From Kalmusia sp. IMI 367209 (taxonomy: Eukaryota; Ascomycota; Dothideomycetes; Pleosporales; Didymosphaeriaceae): a DNA stretch of 64,000 nucleotides. Shown here piece after piece: positions 11,650 to 23,999 of this stretch. A model generated the notes under the pieces. The model did not search any database. It saw only the letters and a list, made by a program, of their open reading frames with translations, and had not been told where the DNA came from. The translations under genes and the position numbers were made by a program. Within the stretch, counting starts at the first letter, position 1. The number at the start of each line of letters is the position of its first letter. Location of the stretch: contig JAPEUQ010000010.1 in NCBI GenBank assembly GCA_027946365.1, positions 682,001 through 746,000 of the forward strand. Direction: 5' to 3'.

Positions 11650-12535
11650 TGCTGGCGATGAATTGAGGAGTTGAAATTTTGAAAGCACCGAGAAATATGA
11701 AGCTGGAACTGATGATGGGATATCGGTGACAGACAGACTCCTACATCTTACTTTCGTGTTCTTCTTATAGCTACCATTTCTTACACTGTGTACACTCATC
11801 ATGTATCAGGCGGCTAACCGCATGGGGACCGCCAAGACCAGTGCTCCAAATTGGGCGGAAAATGGCGAGTCGGCAATCTCTGGCACCGACAGCCACAACC
11901 ATGGCCACACGCTTCGTTTGCCATGTGTCGCGTCGCCAGCTACAAGGAATACCCAAGGATCCCGTGACGAATATTTGCGTTATAGTTCTCGGCCATACAC
12001 TGCTTGGCGACTCGATGCCATTCACACCGTGCACGCAAATGGCGCCCACATGATCGCAATCTCAGGATTTTCTAGCCATGCCCGAAGCAGCCGTGTCATT
12101 CGCGCACTGTGTCCTAGTGACGTCGCGCCGCAGCCGTAAACAAACAGACCAGCCACTCGACAATGGTGAAGGTGCAGTGCGGGAACGTCATAAGAAACAC
12201 TGGTCCAGTCGTCGCACGGTAAGGGCAGAAACAGGCTGGCAGTTGCGCGAAACGCAAATCGCGGTGGCTGGGGGGTTTGCTCGCTGCGGGGCGGCGCCAG
12301 CGCAGGGATACCCGCCCTTTCCAAGGTACCATGGCCAGGCACGCAACTGCCCGTACCACGCGCGCCGGGGATCCACTCATTCACTCGCTCCCGCGATAAC
12401 TCACCCGTCTACACGCCCCTCTTCCCCCCTCTTCCCCCTACAACGCACCTCGAGCATGCGCGCTGTCTGCCAAACGAACTCGACCCGGGTACTCGCAGCA
12501 TCGCGCATAGGCCAAGCGACGCCAAGCGAGCTGCA
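11650..12535. other. Divergent intergenic region
   Basis: This separates the minus-strand mitochondrial protein gene from the plus-strand coiled-coil gene. The open frames here (for example 11801-12139 plus and 12022-12384 minus) overlap in several frames and lack motifs. It most likely contains both promoters, with a pyrimidine-rich leader (12395-12445) before the coiled-coil gene. Confidence 0.45.
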
Positions 12536-14872
12536 ATGGACGAGGTAGCGAGGGATAACAACATTCCTGCGGGGCCGAGGTGTTGCTGTGGCAGTAAGGA
12601 CTGCGCATTCCTGAAGCATAGTGGGCAGCTGCTCGAGGGACTGGAGAGGGACGTCAACAAGGCTGCTGTGCTGGGTCAGGTATGTAGTTTGCGCCTCTGA
12701 GGTCTGGCTAGCATCTTCGCTCTGCTCGGCGCTTTGCGACGAGCGTATGACAAGATGCGAGACACGGAAGGGTACTCGAAGGACCGGCTGACTTTTTCTC
12801 TGCAGGCGCTGCTCGTTCGCCATGAAGCGTACGTCGCTGACTCGGAGCGCGAGCGGAAACACATGCTCCGCACCATCGAGGGCTTGGAGAAAGATAAGCT
12901 GGAGCTGGAGGAAAAGAATGCGCAGGCGATTAAAGCGAACAGGAAGCTTCTGGACCAGTTGGAGCAGCTGAACGATGCCGTCGCGAGCTCAGATGCGCAG
13001 ATCCAGGCTCTTACGGATACGCTGCACTCGACTGAGGAGGAGCTTCAGCGGCTGAGTTCCTTGGCAGCTAGGACGCAAAGCCTTGAGGCACAGCTCCTCG
13101 ACTTGGAGAGAGAGCAGAGTCAGATACAGACGAGCTTGGACCTGAAGACCACGGACGAGAAGACGGCTGTGCAGCGGTGGAAGAGGGCCGAGATGATCAT
13201 CGCAGACCTCCAAGACCAGATCGATCGTATTGAGAAAGAGTCGCGAGAGGAGCGCGAGCGCCATGTCGAGATTGTGGCACGCATGGAGCGGCGCATGGCT
13301 GTGGACGGAGAGCTGGCAACAGCCGCGGGCAGATTGAAGGCAAAGGCGGGTGTCGACAGGAGCGGTACGAACGTCGTGTCTCACTTCGTCAAAGACATTC
13401 TGCTGGACAATGCGAATCTGCAGCATGGCATTCTCGAGCTTCGTGAGATGTTGGACAACTCGAATAAAGAGGTGGAACGTCTCCGGGACCAGTTGGGCGC
13501 TCATCAACCGGTGTCTCCAAGTGAAAGCCATGCGGAACTCGCTGCACCGCAAGATGTTAGCCCAAGTTTGCAAAAGGAACTCGCAGGGGAGACGGTATTC
13601 AACCAAGAACTGCACATTCACCATCATTACCACGGTCAGCCACCAACCAAAAGTACACCGAAAGCTCAGCCATCCCGTCGTCCGAGAAAGAAACGCTTTA
13701 GTTTGACACCTGGGCACTTCACACCTCCTGTACAGCCAGACCCCACAACTCAGGCGACTATATTATCTCAAACGGCCGTGACCGTGCCCAACACGAATCG
13801 CTGGTCAAATGCCACAACCCTCGCACCATCGCTTCCTGGCTCCCCTCTCTCAGTGTCACATCGCGGATCGATCTACGATCGTGTCTTCAGCGATGCCACA
13901 TATGACTCTTCGCGACCAACGAGCCCCTCAGATTCGGTTGACCCACAGTCACCGATGTTTGCGCCAAAATCGTACGGCGCAGGCGATATATTCCAGCACT
14001 ACCGCAAGAAATCGCAAGGCTTAAAACCTCCATCCCTTTCCACCATTCGCAGCGCAAGCACGCCCATTTCGATAACAGCGAAAAGCAGCCCTGCAACAGC
14101 GGTTGTGTCTGGCGTTAGTCCCGCCAGCTCACTCGCAAACGAAGTCTTCACCCTCTCCCCTTCACTCCAACCGCAGTCCACCATCCCTGAAGAAGGCGAA
14201 GACAATCCCTCCACCGATCCCGACTCTACATATGTCATCTCACCACCCTCTGAGCCTGATGCAGAGGAATTTGACGACCTCATCTCCCCCCTAACACAAT
14301 CCCGCCCCGGCCTTCGCCGCGCCATCTCCCACGAATCCCTCATCTCAATCTCCGGCATGGACATACACACTCTACAGTCCCGTCCCTCCCAACTCCTCCT
14401 CTCCACATCCCCTCGCTTCGCTACGCCCGGTGGTGTGGACTCACTGAACCCCGAATTGACGCCGTGGACTGCCACCGCATCCGCCCGCATGAGTCGTCGC
14501 AACCTTGACAGCAGCACATATAACCGCTCGCTACTCTACTCTTCCACGCCTCGTGCCACCTCAAGAACACCCTCCGGCCCGCTCCAGAAAGTGGGCGGGT
14601 GGGTGTTTGGGAAGTGGGGCACCACACCGACACCTTCCTCACCAAGGCCGGACTCTTCGAAGAGCGCGGAGACGCAGTCGAGCACCGATACGGTGAAGAA
14701 AGGCGAGGGCAAAGGCCCAGGGGCGAAGAAGAAAGAAGTGAGACTACGAGCGCCGGGCGTGAACCAGAGCGGGCCTATCTGGGGCTTCTTTGATGTCAGA
14801 GAGGCGCCGACCAAATTCGTGGTCGAGGAGTTTGATGCTGAGGCATTGGGGGAGGCGCTCGCTGAGGGGTGA
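12536..14872 (+). CDS. Coiled-coil protein conserved in filamentous fungi
   Basis: Two exons, 12536-12679 and 12806-14872, joined over a 126-nt intron in phase 0 to give 736 residues. The start is a short Cys-rich segment (PRCCCGSKDCAFLKH) followed by GLERDV and, after the junction, ALLVRHEAYVADSERER. Residues about 50-300 form a long coiled coil rich in Glu, Leu and Arg. The remainder is Ser/Pro/Thr-rich and probably disordered, ending in a conserved-looking GPIWGFF segment near the C-terminus. The layout resembles fungal structural proteins of the spindle pole body or septum, but I cannot assign a name. It converges on the minus-strand membrane protein downstream. Confidence 0.8.
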
Positions 14873-15772
14873 CCCTGCCCCTGCATGCAAACTCAACTCC
14901 CCAGCCATGTTATGTCTGACGATCGTTCGTTAATGGTAATTTTCCTTGTCAGTTCTTTCCTCCAAAGTCTCGTTTCGCGTGTAGCTAGGCTTAGCGACAG
15001 AGTGCCGCGACAGTATGTGAGTGTGCATCGTTTTGGCGTTTCATATTTGACGTTATAGCGGAGAAAGGAAGGTGTTTCCAAGTTGTCTTTCGCTTTTCGT
15101 TTGGCTTCGGCTTCGTTTTTCGGTTTTGCAAGGAGGGACGAAAGACAGGATGGAAGGATATACCCAGCGCCGAAACGGCTTAGATTTCTTACTATCGCTA
15201 TCGTTGATACTTGCTATCATTTAGGACCTGGGGGGAATGGGAATAGCATCGCGAATCAGATATGGATAGATGCGTTGGATTAGTATGACCATATAAATTT
15301 AATACCTATTGCCGACCCAAGGCGCTGTTCTCACCGTGAATGAACGTGGAGTTGATAGACTAACAGACTAACAGGCAGGAAAATCGACAAAAGTCTCGCG
15401 TATCATCATGACGATGTAATAGAAATTATTGAACTATTCTTGTGTACACTTTGTCTCCGCTTCGAGGATAACTCCCCCAACTTCCATGTACACGTCCCGT
15501 AATCCCGGCGCACCTCGACCGCACGCCCCCGAACCCATACTAGCGAGATGCGAAAAAGAGCGATAGAAGAGACAGGCACAAACACCACGCTAACCTACAT
15601 GCGATAAAAAGAAATCACCCGAGTACCTAGAACGCCCATCCGGTGACGAGTAAAGGAATTAAAAGGAGGACGTATACACGGGTTTCAGCACCCGAGGCCG
15701 ACGACGACGGCCGATCCTACGCAGGATGTGATATGTACAGAAATGTGTGGAGCGAGGAGAGAGCGACGGCGA
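14873..15772. other. Intergenic between convergent genes
   Basis: This holds the 3' flanks of the coiled-coil gene (plus) and the type II membrane protein gene (minus). Composition falls to AT-richer DNA near 15280-15430. No coding pattern or structural RNA is recognisable. Confidence 0.45.
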
Positions 15773-17013
15773 TCACGAAGGCGTGTGCCAGTTCTTGTAC
15801 AGACACGAGCACAACGTGCTCTGATCCTGGGCGTCGAGGCCGGCCGTGACTTGGGCGCCGTGCTGGCCGTTGGACGTCGTCTTGTAGCAGCTGGGCACGT
15901 TCTCGCCGCCTGCTACCAGCTGCTCGATGCGCACGGCTGTTGCATTGTCAGCACTTGGAACTCTGCATTGTGTCCATGGCAGGGTGGGGATGCTTACCGT
16001 ACGGCCACGTAGTGTGGCTCGGGTCACCGCTGGGATCCTGATCGCTGGGGTATTCCTTGGCCATCTTGGTGTAGAGATCGGCGTGTAGGTTCGTGTTCGC
16101 AAAGTCGCAGTCTACGCTTGCGTTGTCTTCGGTCAGATTCGTACTGGGGCTGACCGTCTTCGTCTGCAACATCTGGAACCGGTAGCGCTCGGTGCTCTTA
16201 CCCTCGTCCAACAACTCCAGATCTGCATTCTTGAATGTTATGCTGAAGGGGTTGTCGGTCGAGGATATCTTGTAAGAGCCTTTGGAGCCGGAAACGACCC
16301 AGTTGAAGGTCGAGATGGCTTTTGAGCTGTCGCTGTAGTAGGTTGTGTAGGGATAGCAGGTCCATGTTGCAGGGTTGGCGGTACAGTTAGTTTGGACGGT
16401 GTCGAGGAAGGTGACGAAGGAGTAGGTGCCGAGAGGAAAGTTGGAGGGCTGGGCGGAGGAAGTGGATGTTGATGTTGATGTTGATGTTGGCGAGGCGGCA
16501 GATGCTGAGGCGGCGGATTCGGCACCAGTAGAAGAGGATGAGCTTCTCAATGTTAGCTTGCTTGCTGTGTTAGGAGGCATAGGCCGCATCGTACCTCTCG
16601 GACTTCTTCTTCTTTAACCCGAGGCCCAGTCCGATACCCAGTGCTATTATGAGCAATAGAACGATCAATAAGATGATGAGCAACTTTTTCCACCCGCCTC
16701 TTTTTGCGATTTGTTTGTGATTTCGCAGTGCAGCGAACTTCTCGTTCTCGCTCCACACATTGTAGCTATACCCGCTCGAGTGTGCGCTCGCGCTCCTGTC
16801 TTCGGGTACATCGGCCAGTATTGGACTCAATCCGCTTTTCCGAACAGACGCACGGTGGGCTTCGCGTGCCTTCGCGACCTGATCCGAGCTACCATTTTCG
16901 AGGATAACAGAGAGCCGAGCGCCGGCCGTGGTCGAAATACGCTTAGGTTCTTCTTGCTGCTCGAAGCCAACCTGGTTCAGGTAGTGCTTCTTCGAATTGT
17001 TCCAGAAACCCAT
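15773..17013 (-). CDS. Type II membrane protein with Ser/Thr stalk and Cys-bearing ectodomain
   Basis: Three exons: 16595-17013, 15998-16545 and 15773-15936. The introns are 49 and 61 nt, and phases close to 376 residues. The N-terminal about 110 residues are hydrophilic and presumably cytosolic (NVWSENEKFAALRNHKQIAKRGGW). A strong transmembrane segment (LLIILLIVLLLIIALGIGLG) is followed by Lys residues. Next comes a low-complexity Ser/Thr stalk with repeated STST, then an ectodomain with paired cysteines and several N-glycosylation sites, ending CSCLYKNW. Lack of a signal peptide and the early helix give a type II topology. The family is familiar in ascomycete genomes as uncharacterised; no enzyme motif is visible. 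The start ATG at 17013 (MGFWNNSKKHYLNQVGFE) is preferred over an in-frame start 18 codons upstream. Confidence 0.8.
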
Positions 17014-18292
17014 CGCGGCAATGATAGTGGACGGGTACGAGGCTATGGGCCGAGAAGCGTTGCTCAAGGCAAGCCGCTTATACTATCGCGCGTGACGTTT
17101 GTGATTCCAGCTCCTTTGCATGCTCAGCCCGTATGTTTTGTTGTCGTAATGCTTTAGAGCGGGACCCTTCAGCTGCCCATAGCCGAGCTTGACGATGTGA
17201 TGGCGGGCTTCGTCCGGGACCGCGAGATCTGAGGATTGAGGTCACGACGAGCTGGAAGGAGAAATCTAGGGACAACGGCAGGGAAAGTCATGGCTAGCTG
17301 ATGGAGCCGACGCTCAGGGCGCACGTGGAGACCTGGCTCCCGTGGACGGCATGGCGTAAATGATACCATAGCTACATGCGGCTAGGGGACCAGCCTATCG
17401 AAAGCCAAAATCAGGTGCTCAGGCGAACAATGGGACTAGCGGTGCTGCGAGACACTGATTTTGGGGTCTTGAGACGGCAAGGATGCGTCGATCTAGACGT
17501 GCGCCATGCTTTTTCCAGGCTCCATGCCGGGAAGAGTTCAACTAAGCGAAGGGGGGGTCGAGGATTGGTGGGCAATGTGCTTTGGCTGCATCGACGGTCG
17601 TATCTCGAAACCTATCGACGCAAACTTTCTAACAGCTTCGATTACTTTGCTCGCTAGTGAGATTGATGAGATGGGTGCCGTCGTCGTCGTGGTGGGTGCT
17701 GAGGGAGCGTGGCACGACTCGCGTTGAGTTCTAGGAGCACCAGGATGATAGGCGGCCCCGCTTGAGCTTGCTGGCAGGGGGCTGATGTTCTGCCAAGCCC
17801 GACAATCGAACCTCGTTCACTCACTTTGGCCTCAGCGTGTGGTGAGCGAGCGTTGCTGGAGCGTGGTTGCAAAGGTCGAGTCAATGTCTGAAAAATCAAC
17901 AGCAAACGGACGCGCTATGAGAGTGAGGCGTGTCACGTTCCCCGCACGCGACACCAACTCTTCCCCTTCACAAGGCTTCTGCCGACAAACGCCCCCCCAA
18001 ACGGCAGTGGCAGCTGTCGCACTTTCCTGATAGTCACACGCCGCTGCAGGATTTCGCCTTTCAGTTTCTCTTTCCCTCGTCGGTATATGTTGTAATCCGC
18101 AGACAGTCAACAGTCCATCTCCAACCCGCTTTCAACCACTACATGTGACTGTTGCTTAAGCTTGACTCAACTGTTCGCTTCCAAGCTTGGCCGTCGTCAA
18201 TTCAACATAGAAGTCCCACTCGTGTACCAATAGAGTCAGCTGTACCTTTTAGGTCAGGTCACTGAAAAGACGCAGATCCAAGCGCGCCAGTC
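17014..18292. other. Divergent intergenic region
   Basis: About 1.3 kb separates the type II membrane protein from Clr2. Open frames such as 17376-17657 have no motif and overlap frames on the other strand. The final 250 bases, pyrimidine-rich and AT-richer, are the likely promoter and leader of the Clr2 gene. Confidence 0.45.
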
Positions 18293-20461
18293 ATGCCTGC
18301 AGGTCAAATCGTTGTGCCTCTCAAACCAGGCTCTGATGGAGACTATATGCACAGACCTCCCGAGTCTTCCACCTATACTCCCCTCGATCCACCGACATTG
18401 TATCTGGAGAGGATTGGCCTGCAGTGGATGCAGGACCGGGGCGAGGCTTTACCAGGGGTCAAGTACATCCTGGAGAGACTTCCCACTGGATATGCTCTTT
18501 ACCAGCGCCCGCGCAAGAATGGCTTGAAGGACAAGTATCTTTTTGGCCATCCCGACCACAAGCCTTTCGATTCCCCGAATCGCTATTACCCACATTTCAA
18601 GCATTTAATGGAGAACAATGGAGATAGGATGGGCTGTCCTTGCACCGTCTGCGATCCTCGTGGCGGCGTCCTGCCGGGAAAGACAGGCTTGACTAGCGGT
18701 TTCTTCAACAGCAGCAACTCGAAAGGAGGCTCAAGCGGCGCAAGCTCCATACGAGAGAGTGGTGTGAGCTCGAGGAAAGCGAACGGTGGAAGCTCCAAGA
18801 AGCCTTCCTATCCTGTTCGACCAAATTCACCCCCAAGCACCATGGCCGAAGTTCCCACCCGCTACCAACCAAAAGGACGTCCTAAGATGGCGCTCGTGGG
18901 CGTTGATTCAAGTCGTATAGATGAAGAAGGGACGCCTGATGTGTATCGGAATCTTGTTGACAAGCTTAAGCGCAATGGCACCGTAGATGAAGCAATTGAG
19001 GAGCCTATGAGCCTCGACTGGCGCGCCGAGCAGAAGATCATTCCGAGCTTGCTAGAAAAGCTGCAACGAGACCCTCAATGGAAACCCCGTGCGGGTGATA
19101 TTGTTCTATATATTCGCAACATGTCGAAAGGTCTTGAGATCATCCAGGACCCCCCTACGGGCATATATCGATTCTTTGATGCACGTAAGGACGAATTCCT
19201 AGGGAGGATAGAGTGGGGAGCAGGCCTTGTTGGACAGCCACCTGCTGAAAACCTGGAGGGCACCCTTGGAGAAGACGAATGGGATGTGAGCTATGCAGGT
19301 GTGCGTGTAGAGCCACTGCCGAATCCTAACGACGACAATAAATCCCTGTCGAAGCGCCACAAGTACGTCCCGCTGAGTTCAATTCGCCCATTATTTCTAT
19401 GGAACGAATACCTCGGTCGCATTCCGGAGGATGAATGGCACCCTACTATCCATAACGCATTTACCGTCTCGGCCACGATGTCTTTGGTAGGAAAACATCA
19501 CTTTCGCGGCGCATGGCCTAAAGCGCAGATCTTTTGTCATGCCATCTATATCGGGGCTGAGCTGGTTGCCGTCGGCGACACAGTTCGACTTCTTCCCAAA
19601 GCCGACCAGGAAGGCTGCGTAGACGTTCTTGTCGTCAAGACGATTCGGCTCATGTTCTCCAACCTCGACCAAGCATCAACCAATGATTACGACGAAGGTC
19701 GCCCCTACAACTCTGAGGTATGGATCTTTGGCTCGGCTTATACTACAGAAGCCTCTCGCTCCAGCAAAGAGTGGCTCAACGAGCACAATACCGACGTCCC
19801 CAAGTCAGCGGCTGGTTACGGCAACTGGTATCCTCTGCATCCATCCAACAAAGAGCTCGCAATTCCCTTCTCCAGGGTCATAGGTCGGTTATATGAACAG
19901 GATGTAATGCAGTCATGGTTTCCTGATCTAACGGTGGATCTGGACTCTGGCCGAGAGGGAGTATGTGAAGCGCGGAGATATGCTACCAATAACGATCAGC
20001 GCATCATCACTTCCTTCGGGGCTTCATGGTTCTGGGCTGATAATCGCGCGGAAGCTTTAGACTTGCACACAATCAACGGTCTTGAAGTTGGCCGATTCAA
20101 CACTGAGCGCGATCCTAGGGAGTGGCGGAAAAAAATCAAGAAGATGATGGGAGCCGACGTGGGAGCTGAAAGCTCAGGTCAGAAGCCTGTACTCGGCGTG
20201 CGGAGCTTGCGTGGTTTCATGGCGCCAACAGCTACGAGATCGTTGCCGATGAGAACACAGGAGCCTCCAAGCGAGGGAAGCAGTACGGCGGGAAGCAGTA
20301 CGGCGGGAAGCAGTACGGCAGGAAACTCGGCAACGATCGGTAGTAAGCGGAATGTTATCAATGTAAGCGATGATGAGGAAGAGATTCGCAGACAGACTCT
20401 GATCGTCAAAGACGTCCCGCCGAGTGCTAAAAAGGCGAGAGTCATGGTCGTCGTAGACTGA
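18293..20461 (+). CDS. Clr2-like transcriptional silencing protein (SHREC component)
   Basis: A single 722-residue exon. The N-terminal part matches the Clr2 transcription-silencing module: LPTGYALYQRPR, then DKYLFGHP, then SPNRYYPHFKHLM and a CPCTVC zinc-like cysteine cluster (about residues 60-120). A second conserved block spans about 225-560, with WRAEQKIIPSLL, GDIVLYIRN and a long alpha/beta region. In fission yeast Clr2 is part of SHREC, the Snf2/HDAC repressor complex that removes H3K14 acetylation and silences heterochromatin, so a nuclear silencing role is inferred. The C-terminal tail contains three perfect 15-nt repeats encoding GSSTA and ends in acidic and basic patches. No intron or frame problem is seen. 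Confidence 0.85.
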   Translation: MPAGQIVVPLKPGSDGDYMHRPPESSTYTPLDPPTLYLERIGLQWMQDRGEALPGVKYILERLPTGYALYQRPRKNGLKDKYLFGHPDHKPFDSPNRYYPHFKHLMENNGDRMGCPCTVCDPRGGVLPGKTGLTSGFFNSSNSKGGSSGASSIRESGVSSRKANGGSSKKPSYPVRPNSPPSTMAEVPTRYQPKGRPKMALVGVDSSRIDEEGTPDVYRNLVDKLKRNGTVDEAIEEPMSLDWRAEQKIIPSLLEKLQRDPQWKPRAGDIVLYIRNMSKGLEIIQDPPTGIYRFFDARKDEFLGRIEWGAGLVGQPPAENLEGTLGEDEWDVSYAGVRVEPLPNPNDDNKSLSKRHKYVPLSSIRPLFLWNEYLGRIPEDEWHPTIHNAFTVSATMSLVGKHHFRGAWPKAQIFCHAIYIGAELVAVGDTVRLLPKADQEGCVDVLVVKTIRLMFSNLDQASTNDYDEGRPYNSEVWIFGSAYTTEASRSSKEWLNEHNTDVPKSAAGYGNWYPLHPSNKELAIPFSRVIGRLYEQDVMQSWFPDLTVDLDSGREGVCEARRYATNNDQRIITSFGASWFWADNRAEALDLHTINGLEVGRFNTERDPREWRKKIKKMMGADVGAESSGQKPVLGVRSLRGFMAPTATRSLPMRTQEPPSEGSSTAGSSTAGSSTAGNSATIGSKRNVINVSDDEEEIRRQTLIVKDVPPSAKKARVMVVVD
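20276..20320 (+). repeat. Three tandem 15-bp repeats in the Clr2 coding region
   Basis: The unit ggaagcagtacggcg occurs three times in a row (the last copy differs at its end) and adds three in-frame GSSTA-like pentapeptides to the disordered tail. Because the unit is a multiple of three, copy number can vary without breaking the frame. Confidence 0.9.
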
Positions 20462-22002
20462 GTTAACAAGCTGCTTGTTTGTGCATAGCCGACGCTACAC
20501 GGATGTGGCACTCGGAACCCAGAACGGCGTCCGGATTATTACACAGCTGTTCACATACGTATCTTGCATGTTTACTGCCTAGGCGGAATAGCAGTGCCAC
20601 GCATGCGTATATTCGGCGGGTTGTCATGCATAGCACGAAGGCGGTTGATGTCGGAACGGGACGTTGATGAGATACCCACAAGTGTTAGGCGATAGGTACC
20701 AAAAGCTGTACCAATAACTCAAGGATAGAAGAAAAATGTTCAATGCCTACGTATCTACAGATCATGGGTGATGTATTGTGGCGACCTTACCTAATCGCTT
20801 TACGCGGTCTAACGAGGTATCTCGGTAGATTGCTCAAGCGATGAGCATCTAGCCGATGACGATACTACACGGGAAAGCGCATAACACATCGTTCTTATGC
20901 TGTCACACTCGGTGACGGGAGGAAGACCCGCCAGTTTTTGCGAGGCTCTTAGTTCCCAATCCGGACTAGTCTCTTCACGTGAACACGCGCCAAAAGCCTG
21001 TTATCGTGAAGGTGTCGCTGCCTTACGCGACCCACCAACATCCCAATCCCTCACATTTCAGCCTTGATCGGCAAGGCACAACGCCTTAGCACGCTTCACA
21101 AACTCTCTCGCGCTGACACGGCATTTCTCAAGTCGCGAAGCCGTCTCAGCGGGGAAACGGGTAGCGGCCATCTGTCGGAACGCCTCATTGAAAGTTTGCC
21201 CCTCAGGGGTACGGCCAGCGGCGTCAGTGACGGCTCGCCATGCCCTCGACCGGCCGGCGACGGCGGCTTGAATAGGTGTGCTGGCCGTTTGATGGCCGTT
21301 GCACCGCATTCTTTCTTGAATTGTGTCGGGCTGCCTGGTCATAGCTTGAGACGGCGAAGCGAAGGATGGAACCAGAGCAAGGGAGCGAAGAGTCATCCTC
21401 GGCATCATGCATGGGCATCGAGAGCTAAGTTCCATCTCGCCTTTCTTCAATTGATGATGCATAGGCAAGATATTCGTTTCCTTCCAAGGCAGTGCTTTGT
21501 TCTCGCGGCCAGAAACCTTTTAATCTACCAGGCGGCCTCCGCCCTAAGAAGCGCCACCACTGACTTAGTTTACCCGAGCTTGTGTCACAGACCCTTGCAC
21601 TTTGTGCTTCCTTGACCAGGTCCAGGGCTCCTGGCTTCTGACTCTTGAGTCTCTCGCTTTCGGTCTAGAGCTCATGTGATACCGCGATGCCGCGTTTTGC
21701 TAATTAACGCGTCCAATACCGCGTCGACATTCACTGGACCCCGGCGCTGGCCAGGAGGTGGCCTCTCCGCAGGCCCCCTATATAACAATAGCTACGTTCG
21801 CCCTCATTTGCCTGTTATCGCCTTTGTCTGCCCTTCGAGGTTTCTGCCTAAGGATCTTTCCGTTGGTTCAGTCGCTACTTGCGTATTCTCGGCAGTCGAA
21901 TACTTGCTGCCTATGCACTGAAACTATAAATACCTAACCACATCTACTCTCCTAATACTCCTGTTTTTAGTGGATCTGTCGTCTTCTCCATCATAACCCA
22001 AC
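20462..22002. other. Intergenic region with one candidate small frame
   Basis: No recognisable gene. The most coding-like segment is minus strand 21058-21340, listed separately. The right end (21700-22002) has the pyrimidine-rich look of a promoter and leader for the BTB gene. Confidence 0.4.
21058..21468 (-). CDS. Candidate small ORF, unrecognised
   Basis: The last 60 residues (from about SRAWRAVTDAAGRTPEGQTF to the stop) have a helical, charge-balanced composition and reasonable codon use. The N-terminal part of the frame looks less like protein. A long overlapping frame on the plus strand (21064-21615) weakens the case. If real, the coding exon may begin after a splice site near 21260. 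No family is recognised. Confidence 0.25.
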   Translation of the reverse strand: MPMHHQLKKGEMELSSRCPCMMPRMTLRSLALVPSFASPSQAMTRQPDTIQERMRCNGHQTASTPIQAAVAGRSRAWRAVTDAAGRTPEGQTFNEAFRQMAATRFPAETASRLEKCRVSAREFVKRAKALCLADQG

Positions 22003-22878
22003 ATGTTTTCATCGTCGAATCGAAGGTATCAAGAAGGCAGCTTCTCGAAACACCGAGCTAGCAAGTCGAAATCGCACAAGAAGAACCCTTCATTCAGAGA
22101 CTCGCCTCGCAAGATCGAGAGGCTTGCACAGCAGGCCACAGCTGCGTCACCACAGTCGAACCAGACTTCACCAACAATTGGAAGGTGAGTTGAGCGTCTC
22201 GCTTCGATGATATCTGATGAAACATGATCACTGACGAGCAGTTTCATCAGCGCAATCATCACGCTCTCTGTCGGACATGAGCAACGTCTCTTTGCAGCTC
22301 ACGAAGATGTCCTTTGCCACTCGCCCTACTTCCAGTCCGCCTGTCGTGATCAGTTCTTCTCTAGCGCCAACAAACGCATCGACCTTCCTGACGAAGACCC
22401 CGAAGTCTTCTCTTCGGTTCTCGAATATCTCTACAAAGGCGATTACTACCCGCGCCTCGAATACGATACCAAGCGCAAGAGCTGGAATTTGGAAGATGGT
22501 GGCAACGCCAACGGCACCAACGAAGCAGTCATCCACACCATGGCCGGCCCGATTCTCAAGGACACCGTCATTTACTGCCAGGCTGAAAAGTATGGACTGC
22601 AGGAACTGAAGAAGCTTTCGCTCCGGAAGCAAGGACTTCAATCTGGCATCCAATGCTCGACAATCTTGTCGTCGGCACGCTTCGCGTACGCGAACACTCC
22701 AGACAATGATTCCAAGCTGCGAGCACACTACCTTGCACTCATCATTCGCGCTCGACACACCTTCAAGCGCAGCGGCACGATGCAAAATGAAATGGAAAAC
22801 GGCGGCAAGCTATTTTTTGATCTATTCGTCGCCATGGTCAATCACATGGACGACCTGGCGCAGAAGACGCCTCGCTAA
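22003..22878 (+). CDS. BTB/POZ domain protein
   Basis: Two exons, 22003-22184 and 22242-22878, joined over a 57-nt intron to give 272 residues. The N-terminal 60 residues are basic and Ser-rich. The BTB fold starts right after the junction: ITLSVGHEQRLFAAHEDVL, then SPYFQSACRDQF, then IDLPDEDPEVFSSVLEYLY, the usual pattern of fungal BTB proteins. A C-terminal helical region follows, with no BACK or Kelch repeats. Such proteins usually dimerise or act as Cul3 adaptors, but the fungal single-domain group is uncharacterised and a Cul3 link is only a possibility. Confidence 0.85.
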
Positions 22879-23645
22879 GTTCGCCATCGTTAGGCAACGG
22901 CAGAACACGCAGCGGTTGCCTCCCATCTCATTCGCACTCACATTTCTACAAGCTCTACTCTCTATCATCTCCCCCACTCCGGACACAACATTGCGTGTCC
23001 ACGTGCGCAACTCATCTCATCATCCCCGGCTCTGACTCACACACTTCGTCGGCCCCTCCGACTCATTCCGATTGTCCCGTCGCCCGTTTGACACCACGCA
23101 GCACCAATGCATCGCACAGAAATATACCCACGTCGGCTCTGCCGTCGCCATTTCGCTTCTTGTATCATACACTTCCCTCGATCAGCCGCGCGGCTATGAC
23201 TCAACAACCATCGAGGCCATCCTTGTTTCCATCCCTATTTCCTTATTCCCATGGCGTTCCGGGCCCGCGGTATCATTCAGGCACTCGTTTCGCCAAACCC
23301 ATTGTACCAACATGTCTTATTTCCATCACTACGGTTTCTGCGCTTGGGGGGCCCTTTGGCTAATGATTGTACTTTTTGCTCCTACTACGGGCCCTGAAAT
23401 TGTAGAAAGCCCCTTTTTACCTTTCCTTACCTCTTTCTCGGCTATGCAGTATTGTTTCTCCCATGGCTTTCTTCCACAGAACAAGTCGAAACCAAAAACG
23501 TGACCATGTCACGGCGGCCCAGACTGTCGGGCTGTGCTCATTCCTGCTTTGTTTTTGCTGCACACTTAATGACCTATCTGCGATGAACTTGGGTTTTCCT
23601 TTCTGCGGGACAGACGGCACCAAATTGTACTACTTAGAAGGGGTA

Positions 23646-23667
23646 TGTGTGTGTGTGTGTGAGAGAG
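23646..23667. repeat. TG/GA dinucleotide microsatellite
   Basis: Eight TG units run directly into four GA units. It lies in non-coding DNA downstream of the BTB gene. Confidence 0.9.
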
Positions 23668-23999
23668 AAAAATATGCCTGTTTGGCTGTTGAAGCGGGCG
23701 TTACTCTAGGGCTGGCTCGATAGCTTCATACAATCCGGTTATGATTCGAGGCACTTTCCTCAACAACAAGAGATGATTATCTTCTTTCCTGCGTGATTAT
23801 CGTGATGCCGTGCACTCTGCCAATAGAGCAGCATTCCGCCTCGCCCACAGCCTGCCTTGGCTGAGCTCATTGGTCGGAACTCGGCATGCCGCGCCACCCT
23901 AACAACCTACACGACGCAATATATCAACACAGCCATCTAACCATGGTGAGATAATCTGCTAGATTCCTCGCGAAAAGCAAAGAAGAGCCGGCTTCGAGA

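Noticed and set aside
13000..13717. 242-codon minus-strand frame
   Set aside because: Antisense shadow of the coiled-coil exon.
21064..21615. 183-codon plus-strand frame
   Set aside because: Non-ATG start, no motif, and it overlaps a slightly better minus-strand candidate.
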